From positions 7,933,823 to 7,997,822 of the forward strand of contig OZ018408.1 of the NCBI GenBank assembly GCA_963969595.1: a stretch of 64,000 nt of DNA, in the 5' to 3' direction. The DNA comes from Neckera pumila (taxonomy: Eukaryota > Streptophyta > Bryopsida > Hypnales > Neckeraceae). The notes beneath the pieces were generated by a model, which saw only the letters and a program-made list of their open reading frames with translations, did no database searches and was not told the DNA's origin. The position numbers and the translations under genes are program-made. Of this stretch, positions 12,869 to 23,368 are shown piece by piece (the first letter of the stretch is position 1; each line of letters opens with the position of its first letter).

Positions 12869-12959
12869 CCTTTAAAAGGCTACTGAATGTTATGTTGGGG
12901 ATGGTAGCGAGAACAAAATCAAAAATTAAAAATTAGTCTTTTTGATACCGAAAGTAAGC

Positions 12960-13314
12960 GAGTGGGGTTACTTTGTCCGATATTCCCCCTTGGTGTGCAT
13001 GTAAGTAAGCTTACCCCCAAGAGAGGAGAGCGCGCGCGATCACTCTCCATCTCCGTCAGACCGTCACAATACAATTCAGATACGTCGTCGTCATTTCAAA
13101 ATCCTGCTTTCACTGCTGCACCTCACTCGCACCTCGTCCCGTCCTCGTCAATTGTTTTGTAGCAACCCTAGTATTCTTCCGCATTTCCATCCTCACTTGC
13201 ACCTCATCCTCACCACTGCTCCCCTATTTTTTCTTTCTTTCTTTCTTTCTTGTTTCGAAGCAGATTGTCTCTCGCAGCTCTGAAAGTGCTTGTCCAGTTC
13301 GCGCCCTACTTGTC
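12960..13314 (+). promoter_or_regulatory. Upstream/leader region of the OEP16-4-like gene
   Basis: Composition shifts sharply toward GC and CpG here, with GCGCGCGCG near 13032 and a TTTC microrepeat at 13229-13250, before the start codon at 13315. No clear TATA box is visible. The extent is inferred from composition. Confidence 0.45.
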
Positions 13315-15659
13315 ATGGACGCCCGGGATATCTACGAAGCAGGGCCCCCGTGCGTCTCTCGCGCCGTCGATGGCTTCGTCCGCATCGGAATGGTACGTGA
13401 CCCCTTCTCTCGTTCGCACTCCACGCGCGCTCTTTTTTGCCATTGTCAGTGCTGCGATGCCATGATGGGGCGAATTAGGGTTTCGTGAGGAAATTGAATG
13501 CAAGATTGGCCATTTATGTGGTCTTGGCGACGTGACTTTTTGCGAAACTCTCAGCTTGTGAAAGATTTGGGACTAGTTTGTTCCCTGACGAGATTATTCG
13601 CGAGTTCTCGGTGTTACATGCGAGTGTTAAGCTTTTTTTCACAAGGATTTAGGGTTTCTTGGGTGTAAGCATGGAGACCGATTTCGGATACTGGCTGATA
13701 TCATTGTAGTGAATGCCTTGCTATTGCTACAGTGGACACGGGTGGTAGTCTGGAATGGTTGGTTCTCAGTTCACTGGCGACTTGTCGAAGTGGAGTGTGA
13801 GATTGCGGTAGGTTTCGTCATCGTTCGGTCAAATTTTGGACCCGTCCTGATAATCGCAGTGTTGTAGGGAGCTTTGATCGGGATCTTATTCTCAAATGTA
13901 GTTGTTCATCCTAGCGAATGATTGTTTGGATAGTTCTTACATGGCATACTCTAGCCTTCTTGTCAAATTGGTGGAATGGGAAGCATTTTGAGTGTCATTT
14001 GTTCTTCTAGCGCCAAGCGAGTAAGAAATTGTGAATCAGGGACATCATATCTGTGAGACGGCGATGCCTCTTGATCGCATTTGGTGATATTTCTCGAGTA
14101 GTGTTGTAGAACTTGCTCTCACAGCTTGTACATGTCTTGATTGCAAAATGGAGTAGAGTCCAAGATCTGATCTCTTACCTTGTATATTGCAGGCAGGAGT
14201 TGCATGGGGAATGTTTATGGGATCTTATGATGCTGTTAAAGAAGGTGCATTATTGACCTGGCAGGGTTTTCAAATTATTGAAATTTCTTTTTACAGTGCT
14301 TTTGTTCTGGTGTTTATTGTTGCTATGGTTTGTTTTTCCGTCTGTGACTATGAATTTCTGACTACGTAATTCACTGCGAAAGCGTGGTTGTGGATCTCGC
14401 TCAGGTCATGTAGGAGCATCGCGGGCTTTATACGTGGTAAGTTGAACACCTCATCTCAAAATTTGTGTGCATTCCATTTTAATGTAGATTTGTTTGCTCT
14501 TCTCGAAGAAAAGGCCAATCTTGTGAAACGCATTTTAACTTGGAACATTTATTCTTGGTTTTGTTTATTGTGTGTTTATTTAGTAACTTAGATGGGTATG
14601 GGAGCTGGGAGGCTCGAGATGGTAATTGGACATAACCGGTTGTCCTGCATGCAATCACGAGTCGAGATGTTACTTTTTGGTTGACCGGAGGACTTACAGG
14701 GAGCTGCTCTGTTATTCTACATCTCCTCAGGGAACAAAAACGAGACACATCTGCTGGGCATGCAGGACAACCGGTTATGGTGCACGCGTGCTGTTCATTG
14801 GAGAGAGGAATTCAAAGTGTTTTGTGTACATAGGTGTAATTTTCATTTGTTTGCAAGCAGGCTGTTGCCGGTAATTGATGCGCTTCTTTTTCCACAGACG
14901 AAGTCAATAGCGAGGAATGGCCTGGGATGGGGTAAGCTTTCCCTTCTCCTTAGTTTAGAAATGCATTTGTGATCAGTTTGAGGATCAAGCAAGTAGCTCT
15001 ATTATATATCTAGAGAATATATTGCAGTTGGAATCTTTGATTCAATGCAGAACATCCTTGCTCTACCTTGGCGTACCGTTCATGATAGGTAGTTAAGGAA
15101 TTGTCGACCTGATGATAGTCAGTGTCGATGGTGATGCAGGATGTTTTGCAGGCGCCTACCTAGGACTCAACTGTGGAGTGGAGTCTGTTAGGAGGAAGAA
15201 AGATTGGGTGAGGATTTCTTTTAACCTAGAGTAGCACGAAGTGAGCTAATCTGCCAAAAGTTTTGCTGAGGTAGAGTATTGTATCAGGCAAGATGTTGAT
15301 GGGTTGTTTTTAAAGAGGAAATAATACTATTTCGTGGAACATATTTGAAAAAGTGAGTAGCCGAAGACGTCTGCTGGATTTCAATTGCATGCAATGACAT
15401 TTTATCAAGTCGATATAAGAGTAATACGCGTCTTTTGCCATTATCAACCCAGCAGCCGACTTATCGTCTACTCATATTGAGTTTTGTTTTTTTATCTTGG
15501 CAGATGAATGCAAGTATATCAGGGGCCATTACTGGAGCACTTGTATCAGCGCGAACTGGAAATGTTGCAAAAATGCTAGGCACTTCAGTCCTGGTCTCAG
15601 CAATTGCTACTGCAGGGGACTTTCTTCGGCCTGCCCAATATCCTCCTACTGGTATATGA
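13315..15659 (+). CDS. OEP164: OEP16-4-like outer envelope pore protein, six exons
   Basis: A member of the Tim17/Tim22/Tim23/PMP24 family. Plant OEP16 proteins sit in the plastid outer envelope and form amino-acid-selective pores. Six exons join in frame: 13315-13392, 14193-14244, 14405-14436, 14898-14931, 15140-15207, 15504-15659, giving 139 residues, against about 136 for Arabidopsis OEP16-4. All introns have GT-AG ends; the donor after exon 2 (GTGCAT) is weak. Glycine-rich membrane segments are visible: AGVAWGMFMGSYDAVKEG (residues 27-44), GCFAGAYLGLNCGVES (66-81) and ISGAITGAL (about 92-100). TKSIARNGLGWG (55-66) and RRKKDW (83-88) align with the KSIGR and KNDW stretches I remember in OEP16-4. 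The start has a favourable context (GTCATGGAC). Exons 3 and 4 are only 32 and 34 bases. A paralogue of the OEP16-1/-3 groups is less likely from these matches. Confidence 0.85.
14631..14779. repeat. Inverted repeat inside an intron of the OEP16-4-like gene
   Basis: CATAACCGGTTGTCCTGCAT plus GC (14631-14652) is repeated perfectly in reverse complement at 14758-14779, with 105 bases between. It lies in the third intron (14437-14897). It is probably a small MITE; the transcript could fold here. Confidence 0.8.
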
Positions 15660-16913
15660 TTGTAGAATTTTGAACCTCGTTCCTAACCTCACTGCAACAT
15701 AGATCAAGCTGTACTGCTTGTTGCTACCTGAAATATCATAAGCCTGACAAGCAACGACAGGCTGACATTTTGTGGTGATCAGGATGTCAGAAAGTTGATA
15801 TTTTTCGTTTTCTTGTAGAGCAGTAAAACTGGCCATTAATCTGAGCTTAGCTGGACTGTGCTGTAATGTACGGGACTACTGCAGATGACAAGCCTTCCTC
15901 TTAATGTTTTGAGAATCGACTCGTATGCCAAGGACCGAGTTGTTTCGAACAAATTGTGCACTAAGTAACTTGACTTTCCCTGAGCGACGACCTCATCAGG
16001 GCTGAGTTTTTTGTGATAACTGGAAGAATGGATTTTATGCATTGCACTCGATGGAGTGGTCGATGAGCCAAATTGAAATACAGAAGTATGTTTCCCTTGG
16101 GTAATCTCTCCTAAATGCTACTGACACTTCTGGTGATCCGGCCTTTGAAGCTGAAATTTTGGGCTGGAATATTAGATCAAAGTGTTTGCAAATGGAAGAG
16201 AATCACAATGCAAGTTGTTTAGTATTTGCCAGTACTCAGATAATACACTATGGGTTTTCGTAGCACAGTAGAGAGGCTATTAAAAAGAATTGTATTCGTT
16301 ATAAAATTTCAAAATACTTGTCATTGAAAATTACACATTATTTTGAAGGTTGTAAATTCACAAATAGTAAACTTTTCTTTTAAATTGAACCTAGAATAAT
16401 GACTCATTCATTTAGAGTATCTAAACATTGGGTCATGGTTGCTTCTAATATGATTTCTTTAAATCATGCATACATGGTAAATGTCTCCCACAAAGATGAT
16501 ATTAGAGATGCATTTTAATCCATGTAAATGTTGTCAAATCTATGAGGTGGAAAAAATAGAGCAAGTACTTTATTAACATTGTTTCTAATTTGTTTTAAAC
16601 TTTCAGTGCTATCTTAAATTTCAATATATATAATTGAAATTCCTTCAATATAATTGTATCGATTGATTGATGGAGCATTTTTCTTCATATCATTGATATG
16701 TTATGTGATTTTAGCTCAATGAATATAAATTGTATGAAGTGTATTTTTCAAAACACTCATCATCCACTCCAAGAAGGATAAATTAGGATTTTTGATTATT
16801 GTACTTGGGATTAAGTTCAATATTCCTTGCCAAATACTTATAAGTTAATTAAAGTTGGTAAATGTGATTTTCTGGATGCTTAAAAATATATAATTTAGTT
16901 TTCCTATACAAAA
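15660..16913. other. 3' flank of the OEP16-4-like gene, then intergenic
   Basis: 15660 to about 16100 keeps gene-like composition and probably holds the 3' UTR. Beyond that the sequence is AT-rich with no open frame. Confidence 0.4.
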
Positions 16914-17479
16914 TACTCCCTTTGTACCAAAATGATTAGACAAAATGTTCTGGATTATACTTGAACATAATAATTTTTAAAATCTGTTTTGACTTGTAAG
17001 TAGAATTCAATGTTCTTCTACCTTCTAGGATTTTCAAATTTAAATTAGTTTTCAAAATGAAGTTTTGAGATGCTAAAAAGTGGGATTTTGAAGGCCTTTT
17101 GAGGAAGTATTAGTGGATATTCATTTTACCAACATGGTGAATATCACGCACTGCATGGGTTGGCATTCTTCTATTGTGGATGTCTAAATGTATGTGGATG
17201 CCTAATTACGTAGTGGTCCCTGGTAAAATCTTGTTCTAGAGCTATTTGCATTATGATTGGAAGGGAGACGGTCAAATTTGGAAGCGAGATGGACCCAATG
17301 TAGTAGAGGCTTAAAATAATTATCAATATGTACTAAAGAAGTCCAATCAATCTACAATAAAGTATTGTACAAATCCCAAGACGTCATTTTTAGGCCCTTC
17401 CTCCCATGTCACACCATGAATACCTTTTTGGACAACAAATCCATGCCAATAGGAAGTTTATTTTGGAACAGAGGGAGTA
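16914..17479. mobile_element. Stowaway/mariner-like MITE, 566 bp
   Basis: It begins TA-CTCCCTTTGTACCAAAATGA and ends with TTATTTTGGAACAGAGGGAG-TA. The CTCCCTCYGTWCCAAAATA type of end with a TA target site is the classic plant Stowaway signature. No transposase frame. Confidence 0.8.
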
Positions 17480-17693
17480 ATAATTTGGAAAAATAATATC
17501 TCAAAACTGCCATCATCTATTCATAGAAATATTTTGCAGACCTTGACTACCTTATATTCTACTCAATACATAAATTTTAATTGACTTTTTCAGAAGAAAT
17601 TAAGCCCTAAAGGACCATTACGTTTAGAGGTCCAAAACTACTTCAAATACTCATCTCCAAAATAAAGTCAAAATTTTCATAAATAATTATTTT

Positions 17694-18263
17694 TTAACCC
17701 CTAAAGGACTAGCATGTATTTTTTGGCTACAAAGCAATTTTAGGCAAGTATATGTAAATAGAGATTTCCATATTTTTGGTCCAAATTTTAAGAGAAAGTG
17801 TGGACAAAGAATATCTTTTATACACACTAAATTTCATGATATTTGGAAATATGAAAAAAAAATTATGGCCTAATATGTTGTTGTTTTTCTATAAATTGTT
17901 GGGTAGTCTAGACAGATTGAAAAAAAATCACTTTTGTCAAACAAAAATTTGAAATTGGTCTTCTAGAATTATATATACGTGCAAAGCTTTGAATCATTCT
18001 ATCTTGATCAATAAATAATCAAAAAAATAATATATATTTTTTAGAATATATTTTTACTGCTCGATTTGCCATTGAAATTAGAAAAAAACTTCTAACTTTT
18101 GCAATATTTATTGGAATGACGTGAAACAAAGCTTCACACATAGATTGGGATGAGTAGCATCCATCCTGAAAAATTCATGCCAAAATCCAAATTATGAAGT
18201 CAAAAGAGCCTGCCTGAGTTCTCAAGAAGCCCAAAGTAAGCTCCTTGGTCCTTTGGGGGTTAA
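17694..18263. mobile_element. TTAA-flanked element, copy F (570 bp)
   Basis: Ends are TTAA-CCCCTAAAGGACtAG and CTtGGTCCTTTGGGGG-TTAA. Sequence outside TTAA differs on the two sides, so TTAA looks like the target duplication. Internal words (TTTTGGC...CAATTTTAGGCA; AATTGGTCTTCTAGA) match copy E at 54514-55240. Half of the element is a degenerate fold-back of the other half. Confidence 0.75.
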
Positions 18264-18791
18264 CATCACCTAAAATTTAGATAAGGTAGATATATAGTAT
18301 TATTATTTTTCAAAAATGTAATTGGTATCTATTATTAAAAATCCAATATTGGTATATAGAAGGTAGTGTATCTATTATTAGTACTAGTATGTAGTGGCTT
18401 TCAAAATGTTTTGTACACTGCTTACAAAAACTGTCATAGCTAATTGAGTAATTAAAAATTTTCAATAAAACTTATTATGGTACATGTAACACATTTGCAT
18501 TCAATAGAATTTCAAAAAAAAATTAAGAATCCAATCAAAAACTGTGAAAAAAATCATGAAATTCATATCCAAAAATCCCAAAAAGAATTGTCAAAAATTA
18601 TAGATGACATTTTAAAAATTCCAAAAATAATTTTTTCTTAAACCATTTTATGTAAGTGTAAACAACACTTCAATAAGCTCAAAATTTGTTGAAAAACAAT
18701 CTAATTTCTCAATCAGTTATGAAAATTTTTGAATTGTAGGAGAGGCACTGTAAGGTGCGAAAATCACTAGAAAACGGGATTTTAAAAGCCT

Positions 18792-18865
18792 CGACCACGA
18801 AGGGATTCGAACCCCCGACCTTCAGATCCGAAGTCTGACGCGCTAATCCACTGCGCTACGCGGCC
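18792..18865 (-). tRNA. trnR-TCG: tRNA-Arg (anticodon TCG)
   Basis: Reading the - strand gives a complete 74-base cloverleaf without intron. The 7 bp acceptor stem GGCCGCG / CGTGGTC has two G-U pairs and discriminator G. The D-arm is TAGCGCAGTGGATTAGCGCG. The anticodon stem-loop is TCAGA-CTTCGGA-TCTGA with anticodon TCG (reads CGA). The T-arm is GGGGGTTCGAATCCC. A-box and B-box promoter elements are intact. A T run (CTTTTAAAATCC) just after the 3' end would stop RNA polymerase III. CCA is not encoded, as expected for a nuclear gene. Confidence 0.95.
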
Positions 18866-19080
18866 TTATAAAAGAAAACCACTGATCTATTTGAACGAGG
18901 AACACTATTTATTGAGGGCTTTCTTTTACGACAAAACAGAAACTGTGCAGCTGGCAAAATTATTGAGATCGGTGTCAGGCTTCTACTATTCTGGAGATTT
19001 GCAGGCGACTCACATTACCGTAAGTTACCACAAGGTCATTCTCATCAATTAACTGAGGCCTGGTTTACACAAGATCCAAA

Positions 19081-21399
19081 TTAACCCCTAAATGCCCAAG
19101 GTATTTTTGAGCTTCTAGGAATTTGTTCTATATTGAACAAAAAGCCAAAATTTTAATAAGTTGTTTCAATTTTCTTTTTAATTGTAACCGTACAAATTCA
19201 AACTAGACATGTTAAAGATCACATAGGAAATGAAAACACAACAAAATCACTTATGGATTGAAAAATTATGATGATTGATCATGACAATGTTAAAACTATG
19301 AAAGTGATATGAAGTCTTTCAATTCTCTTTTTGCATGTCAAATCTAAAAAGTTTACCAAAAAAATATATTAGGTTAAAGGGCCTACATAAATAACCCCAA
19401 TCAATTTATGGTTTATCAAAATCTACTCTATACAATTTTTAAATGAATTTCTAATGTGATTTTTTCTCCAAGAACTAGTGTATTTGAGGCTCATTTCCAA
19501 GAGCCCTCAACACTACAAAAAGTCAAGATTGCAATGGACACCCTTGCACAAAATTTTGAATATAAAAATCGTAATCAATCATTTTCAAAATCAATTTTTT
19601 GATGCTAAATTAAACTTCAAAAAGAATTTTTCGAAAATTTCAACTACTAAAAATAGCAACTTAGTTAGTTTTTATCTAATTTCAAAGTATTGTCGACACC
19701 AAAATTTTGTGCTTCAAGCATTTAGGGGTCAAAAGATGAGGGGATAAAAACATTTGAAAAGAATTCTTGAGAGTTGAGAATATAGTATCCCCTAAGCACC
19801 CTAGGGACCAAAAGTGTCCTCATGTAGTTTGGAAGTCCATATTGAAGTGTTGTAACTTTTGCATCCAATGTCTAGATTTAATAAAATTTGTTGGTAAGTT
19901 TGTGCTCTTTCTTCTAGTTTTTGTGGTAAAATTTTCAGATCAATCCAAGATGTTTTGATTTCCTTAAAGCCATTCAAAGTTCATGGGTTCAAATTGAGTT
20001 CACCAAATTGCATTTTAATGGTTAGAACTTCACGGGCTTGTATCTCCGTCATCCAATGTTTGTTTTCAATAAAAATTTGTTGGGTTATGTTTTCTTTTAA
20101 CACTAGTTATTGTGGTAAAATTTTCATGTCTATCTAAGTTGTTTTGAATGTTTGGAAGCAATTTGAAGGTTAAAATCCAAACATTTTTGGGATTATAGTG
20201 AACTGTGGCGGTTTGTTTCTTCTTCATTGATTGTGTCTGTTTCTAATAATTTTCTTAGAAGAAATTGTAGATATTAGTCTAGTTTGTGTGGCTAAAATTT
20301 CATATCAATCCAAGAAGTTATGAATGGTTGAGAAGCATTTTTAGTAGAAGGATATTCAACCATAGATGTGTTTTTGCAACATTTCTTGCTAAAACAATCT
20401 CACCATTGGGATTAACAATTTAGTTCTTTTTTCAATCTTGGACCTACTTCTATTTAACAATTTTTTAAAGAATGAAAATTAAGTGTTTTTTTTTTAATTT
20501 TTTTTTGTAGAGTTTCAACTTACATCTTCAACATCAATTTTTTTAATTCAAAGTTTGTAGTACAAATGTTTTCCACAAATGGCGGTCAAAGTCATTTGAA
20601 ATTGCAAGTCAATGTTCAGAAAAACTTTCTTTTTCAACTTTGAATGCTAATTTCTTCCAATCTATATGGTCAAACTTCATGAAAATTTTACCAAATGATC
20701 TTTGACAAGTAAAGTACAAGATCCTACGGTTAGATTCTAAAAAAATGTTTTTTTTTTGTATTCTTGGGTGAACGCAGCCAAAATGGCAATTTTGAGTGTT
20801 TTTTGACAGAAAATTGGCCTTGGGCCTTTAGAGCATTAGGAAGAATTGGAGCCCTCAAAGGGGCTGTGAGTGAGGGGAACGAGGGAACAGCAACTGATTT
20901 TTTTTTTTTTTTTCAATAAAAAAAAAAAAAAAAAAAAAAATCCCCCTCTAGCGAACAGGAGAGCCTGGACAGCGCCCGACACTGGCACTGAACCTTATTT
21001 TAATATTTAAAAAAACATAAAAATAGTTAATTTAAATTTTTTAAATTTTTTTTAAATTTTTTTTTGGAATCTGATGTGGCACCATGGCGACCACATCAGC
21101 TTCCTAATTTGAGAATTATTTTATTTTAATTATTTTATTATTATTTTAATTATTATTTTTATATTTTATATTTTTATATTATTATTTTATTATTAATTTG
21201 TATTATTTGTATTATTTTAATTATAATTATAATATTATATTATTATTATATTATTATTATGAATTTTTAAATTTTTTAAAAATGAACCCCCCTGTTCGAA
21301 AACAGAGGCGTTCTTCTCAAAGGGGCTGCACCTCCCTGAGGGGAACTCCTCAAAGGGAAGCAGCCCCTTTGAGGGTTGCCATTTTTCCTAATGGGTTAA
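19081..21399. mobile_element. TTAA-flanked element, copy G (long, with nested MITE)
   Basis: The left end is TTAA-CCCCTAAATGCCCAAGG. The right end runs CTTGGGCCTTTAG, is interrupted by the TA-flanked MITE at 20837-21390, and resumes as GGGTTAA (21393-21399). The right part (20580-20830) matches copy D and copy A in words such as GATCCTACGGTTAG and TTTTTTGACAGAAAA. The interior has a roughly 180 bp unit repeated about three times (19850-20340) with TGTGGTAAAATTTTC in most copies. No transposase is evident. Confidence 0.65.
20837..21390. mobile_element. TA-flanked MITE, copy 2 (nested, 554 bp)
   Basis: Ends are TA-GGAAGAATTGGAGCCCTC and GAGGGTTGCCATTTTTCC-TA. A central broken palindrome, GATGTGGCACCATGGCGACC, corresponds to the palindrome of copy 1. 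It holds A/T homopolymers and a TTAT-rich stretch, so its greater length comes partly from simple repeats. It sits in the right end of the TTAA element G. Confidence 0.7.
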
Positions 21400-22355
21400 C
21401 TACAGTTTTAGTCTTTGTGCTAGTGATACATGCATTCAAAAACCAGTAAAGTATCATTTTTGAGCATAATTTGTAAATGTTGCCAGCTCCATCATTCTTG
21501 ATGATTTAAAGGTTGGTGGCAACAATGGGATTCTAAAAATATGTGCCCCAGGGTGATTGCATGCAAGACCGGTACTAAAACATTGTCATAAACGTAGTGT
21601 TGAAGCTTCATTTTGCAATAACTTTAGAAGCACGACTTGTATGAACTTGAAATTTCTAGTGGAGAGTCTTCTTATGATTTTAATCATATCTCATATTTTT
21701 TAGAAATTTTTAAAAATCATTTTATATTTAAAAATTGTTTAAACTAATTTGTCACGTTTTGAATTTTAGGGGTTTTACTATGTAAGGAGTCCCCAAATTT
21801 AATGATTTGGAGATGAAATTTTCTATAGTCTACTCCCATAGTAGGAACTCATGTTTCTACCAAGGGGCATTAAAAAATAATTTGTTTTATATCCTCTACG
21901 TCCATGCAAAGAAGGCTCCCTTGCGCATGCAATTCTAAATACTAAAGATGGTTTTAGGATCATTTTTTTGGTAAAATCTCTTTATCATGAAGTCTTTTCA
22001 AATGGTGTTTTTCAAAAAAATTTAAATTACTTTTCCTATTTTTTACAAATTAAAATGTTTAAGTGTGTATTTTCTTGTGATTCTGCACTTTTCTAGTTCT
22101 CCTATTTAAAGATTTTCTTTTTGCTTTTCCTTCATAGGGTATCTTCTTCTTATAAGTGTTTACATTTCTCATATTTTTCATATTTTTAAGAAAATGTTTT
22201 TCTATTATTATAGTACTCCCGAAAAAATGGCTGAAAATGGCCAAAGTGGAACAAAAACGGAAGGTCATTCATACAACGACCCCCCAATCTAAATATCCAC
22301 AACAAAAAAATCTAGACCACTTCATGAACAAATACAAATACATCGTCAATATTAC
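21400..22355. other. Unassigned AT-rich region
   Basis: Short frames only; nothing recognised. Confidence 0.35.
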
Positions 22356-22514
22356 TATCTCAGAAAGCACAACAAGTACAAAGTGCTTCATCCGGGCAAG
22401 GCTAAACTTTCTATGAGAAAAATGCTCCTTGATCAGTTGACTTATCCCCCACGAGGTTGTCCAACCCGTCCAAAACTTACTCAACAATCAAAATTAGGAA
22501 ACAAAGCTTTTTAG
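22356..22514 (+). pseudogene. Orphan coding-like fragment, unidentified
   Basis: A + frame of about 52 codons ending at TAG (22512-22514) reads YLRKHNKYKVLHPGKAKLSM and continues with a proline- and basic-rich stretch, YPPRGCPTRPKLTQQSK. Its composition is protein-like and unlike the surrounding AT-rich DNA. There is no start codon in place and no partner exon that I can find. It may be a scrap of a captured gene or of a mobile-element protein. Confidence 0.35.
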
Positions 22515-23155
22515 TGGAATAAGAATTTTGAATGATTTGGAGGTTTTTAGTAGGACAGAAGGAGTATACTACAAGGTTGTACAATTGAGATTTCTAAACC
22601 TTGGGAAACATTTAGACCTATAACACTTTAAAGGCAATGATGTTTTTAAATCCAAAAAGGCTCTAGGCTTATAGGGATTAAGAGAGGTTTAGAGCATTTG
22701 CCGACCAGCACTTGCCAAAATTGACACACTAAATGTTTACATCTATTTTTGAAGAGCCCTCAAAAATTTTCCCCCCACCTATGCTCACCAAATATATCTA
22801 TACAAATAGCCAATTCATCCAAATTTCTAAGTGGAATATACAAAAAAGATCACTAAACTTAGGATGAACTATGATTTCAAGCCTTCAAGGGCCAGTGCTT
22901 GACTTGTTGGGATTGAGCAATTTTGATTTTTCTAGCAAAATTTTATTAAACACCATAAAAAGTGACTTGTATTCTGATGACCCTCCAAACATTCTTGAAT
23001 ATTTATGAGGACGACAAAAGGATTGTTTTTCTCTAGAACAAAAAACATTGCCATGAGAATATTTTGAGGTACTTGGAACACTTGTCATTCAAGTTTGGCA
23101 CATGTCAGACCTTGGCGAGTTCCGGTGCGGGTCATGCTCTGAGTTTGGGATTAAT
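22515..23155. other. Unassigned region
   Basis: AGAAGGAGTATACTAC near 22556 may be half of a Stowaway end. No gene supported. Confidence 0.35.
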
Positions 23156-23368
23156 TCATTCATCATGGCACAAGCTAGGGAGATCATCCTTGATCATTTC
23201 CCTTTGCAGAAGTTTCCTTTGCCAGATGATATCGGACCTGGAAGACGGGGAATCAGGGAAAATCAGTGGCACGAATTCTTCCTTGTTGGCAAATTGTAAA
23301 CCGGGAAAACGCTGCTGCCTCAGGCTTTGTTGTTGTACTCTCCTTTGGCAACAAAATCTTCTCTTCAT
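23156..23368 (-). CDS. Small hypothetical protein, 70 residues
   Basis: Not recognised. The - strand frame begins at ATG (23368-23366) and ends at TGA, giving a basic N-terminus (MKRRFCCQRR), a glutamine-rich stretch (VQQQSLRQQR) and an acidic end (DDLPSLCHDE). About 100 bases upstream on the same strand is a TATA-like ACATAAATAGAAGG (around 23470-23483). The patch 23100-24250 is GC-richer than its surroundings, as other genes in the window are. A competing + frame (23102-23299) overlaps it and cannot be excluded. There is no signal peptide or membrane segment. Confidence 0.3.
   Translation of the reverse strand: MKRRFCCQRRVQQQSLRQQRFPGLQFANKEEFVPLIFPDSPSSRSDIIWQRKLLQREMIKDDLPSLCHDE

Larger units (their letters stand above)
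4659..12895. mobile_element. Inverted-repeat-bracketed block holding nested insertions
   Basis: ACATAACATTCAGTAGCC at 4659-4676 recurs in reverse complement at 12878-12895. Inside it a second pair, TATGTTCCCACCTGG at 4921-4935 and 12411-12425, is also inverted. If the small element at 12424-12868 is removed, the second pair also extends outward (TTAAGG against TTAAAGG). This suggests an old element about 8 kb long, or its remains, whose interior was later filled by a fold-back element, a CACTA-type element and small MITEs. No transposase frame is visible and target duplications are not clear. Confidence 0.45.
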
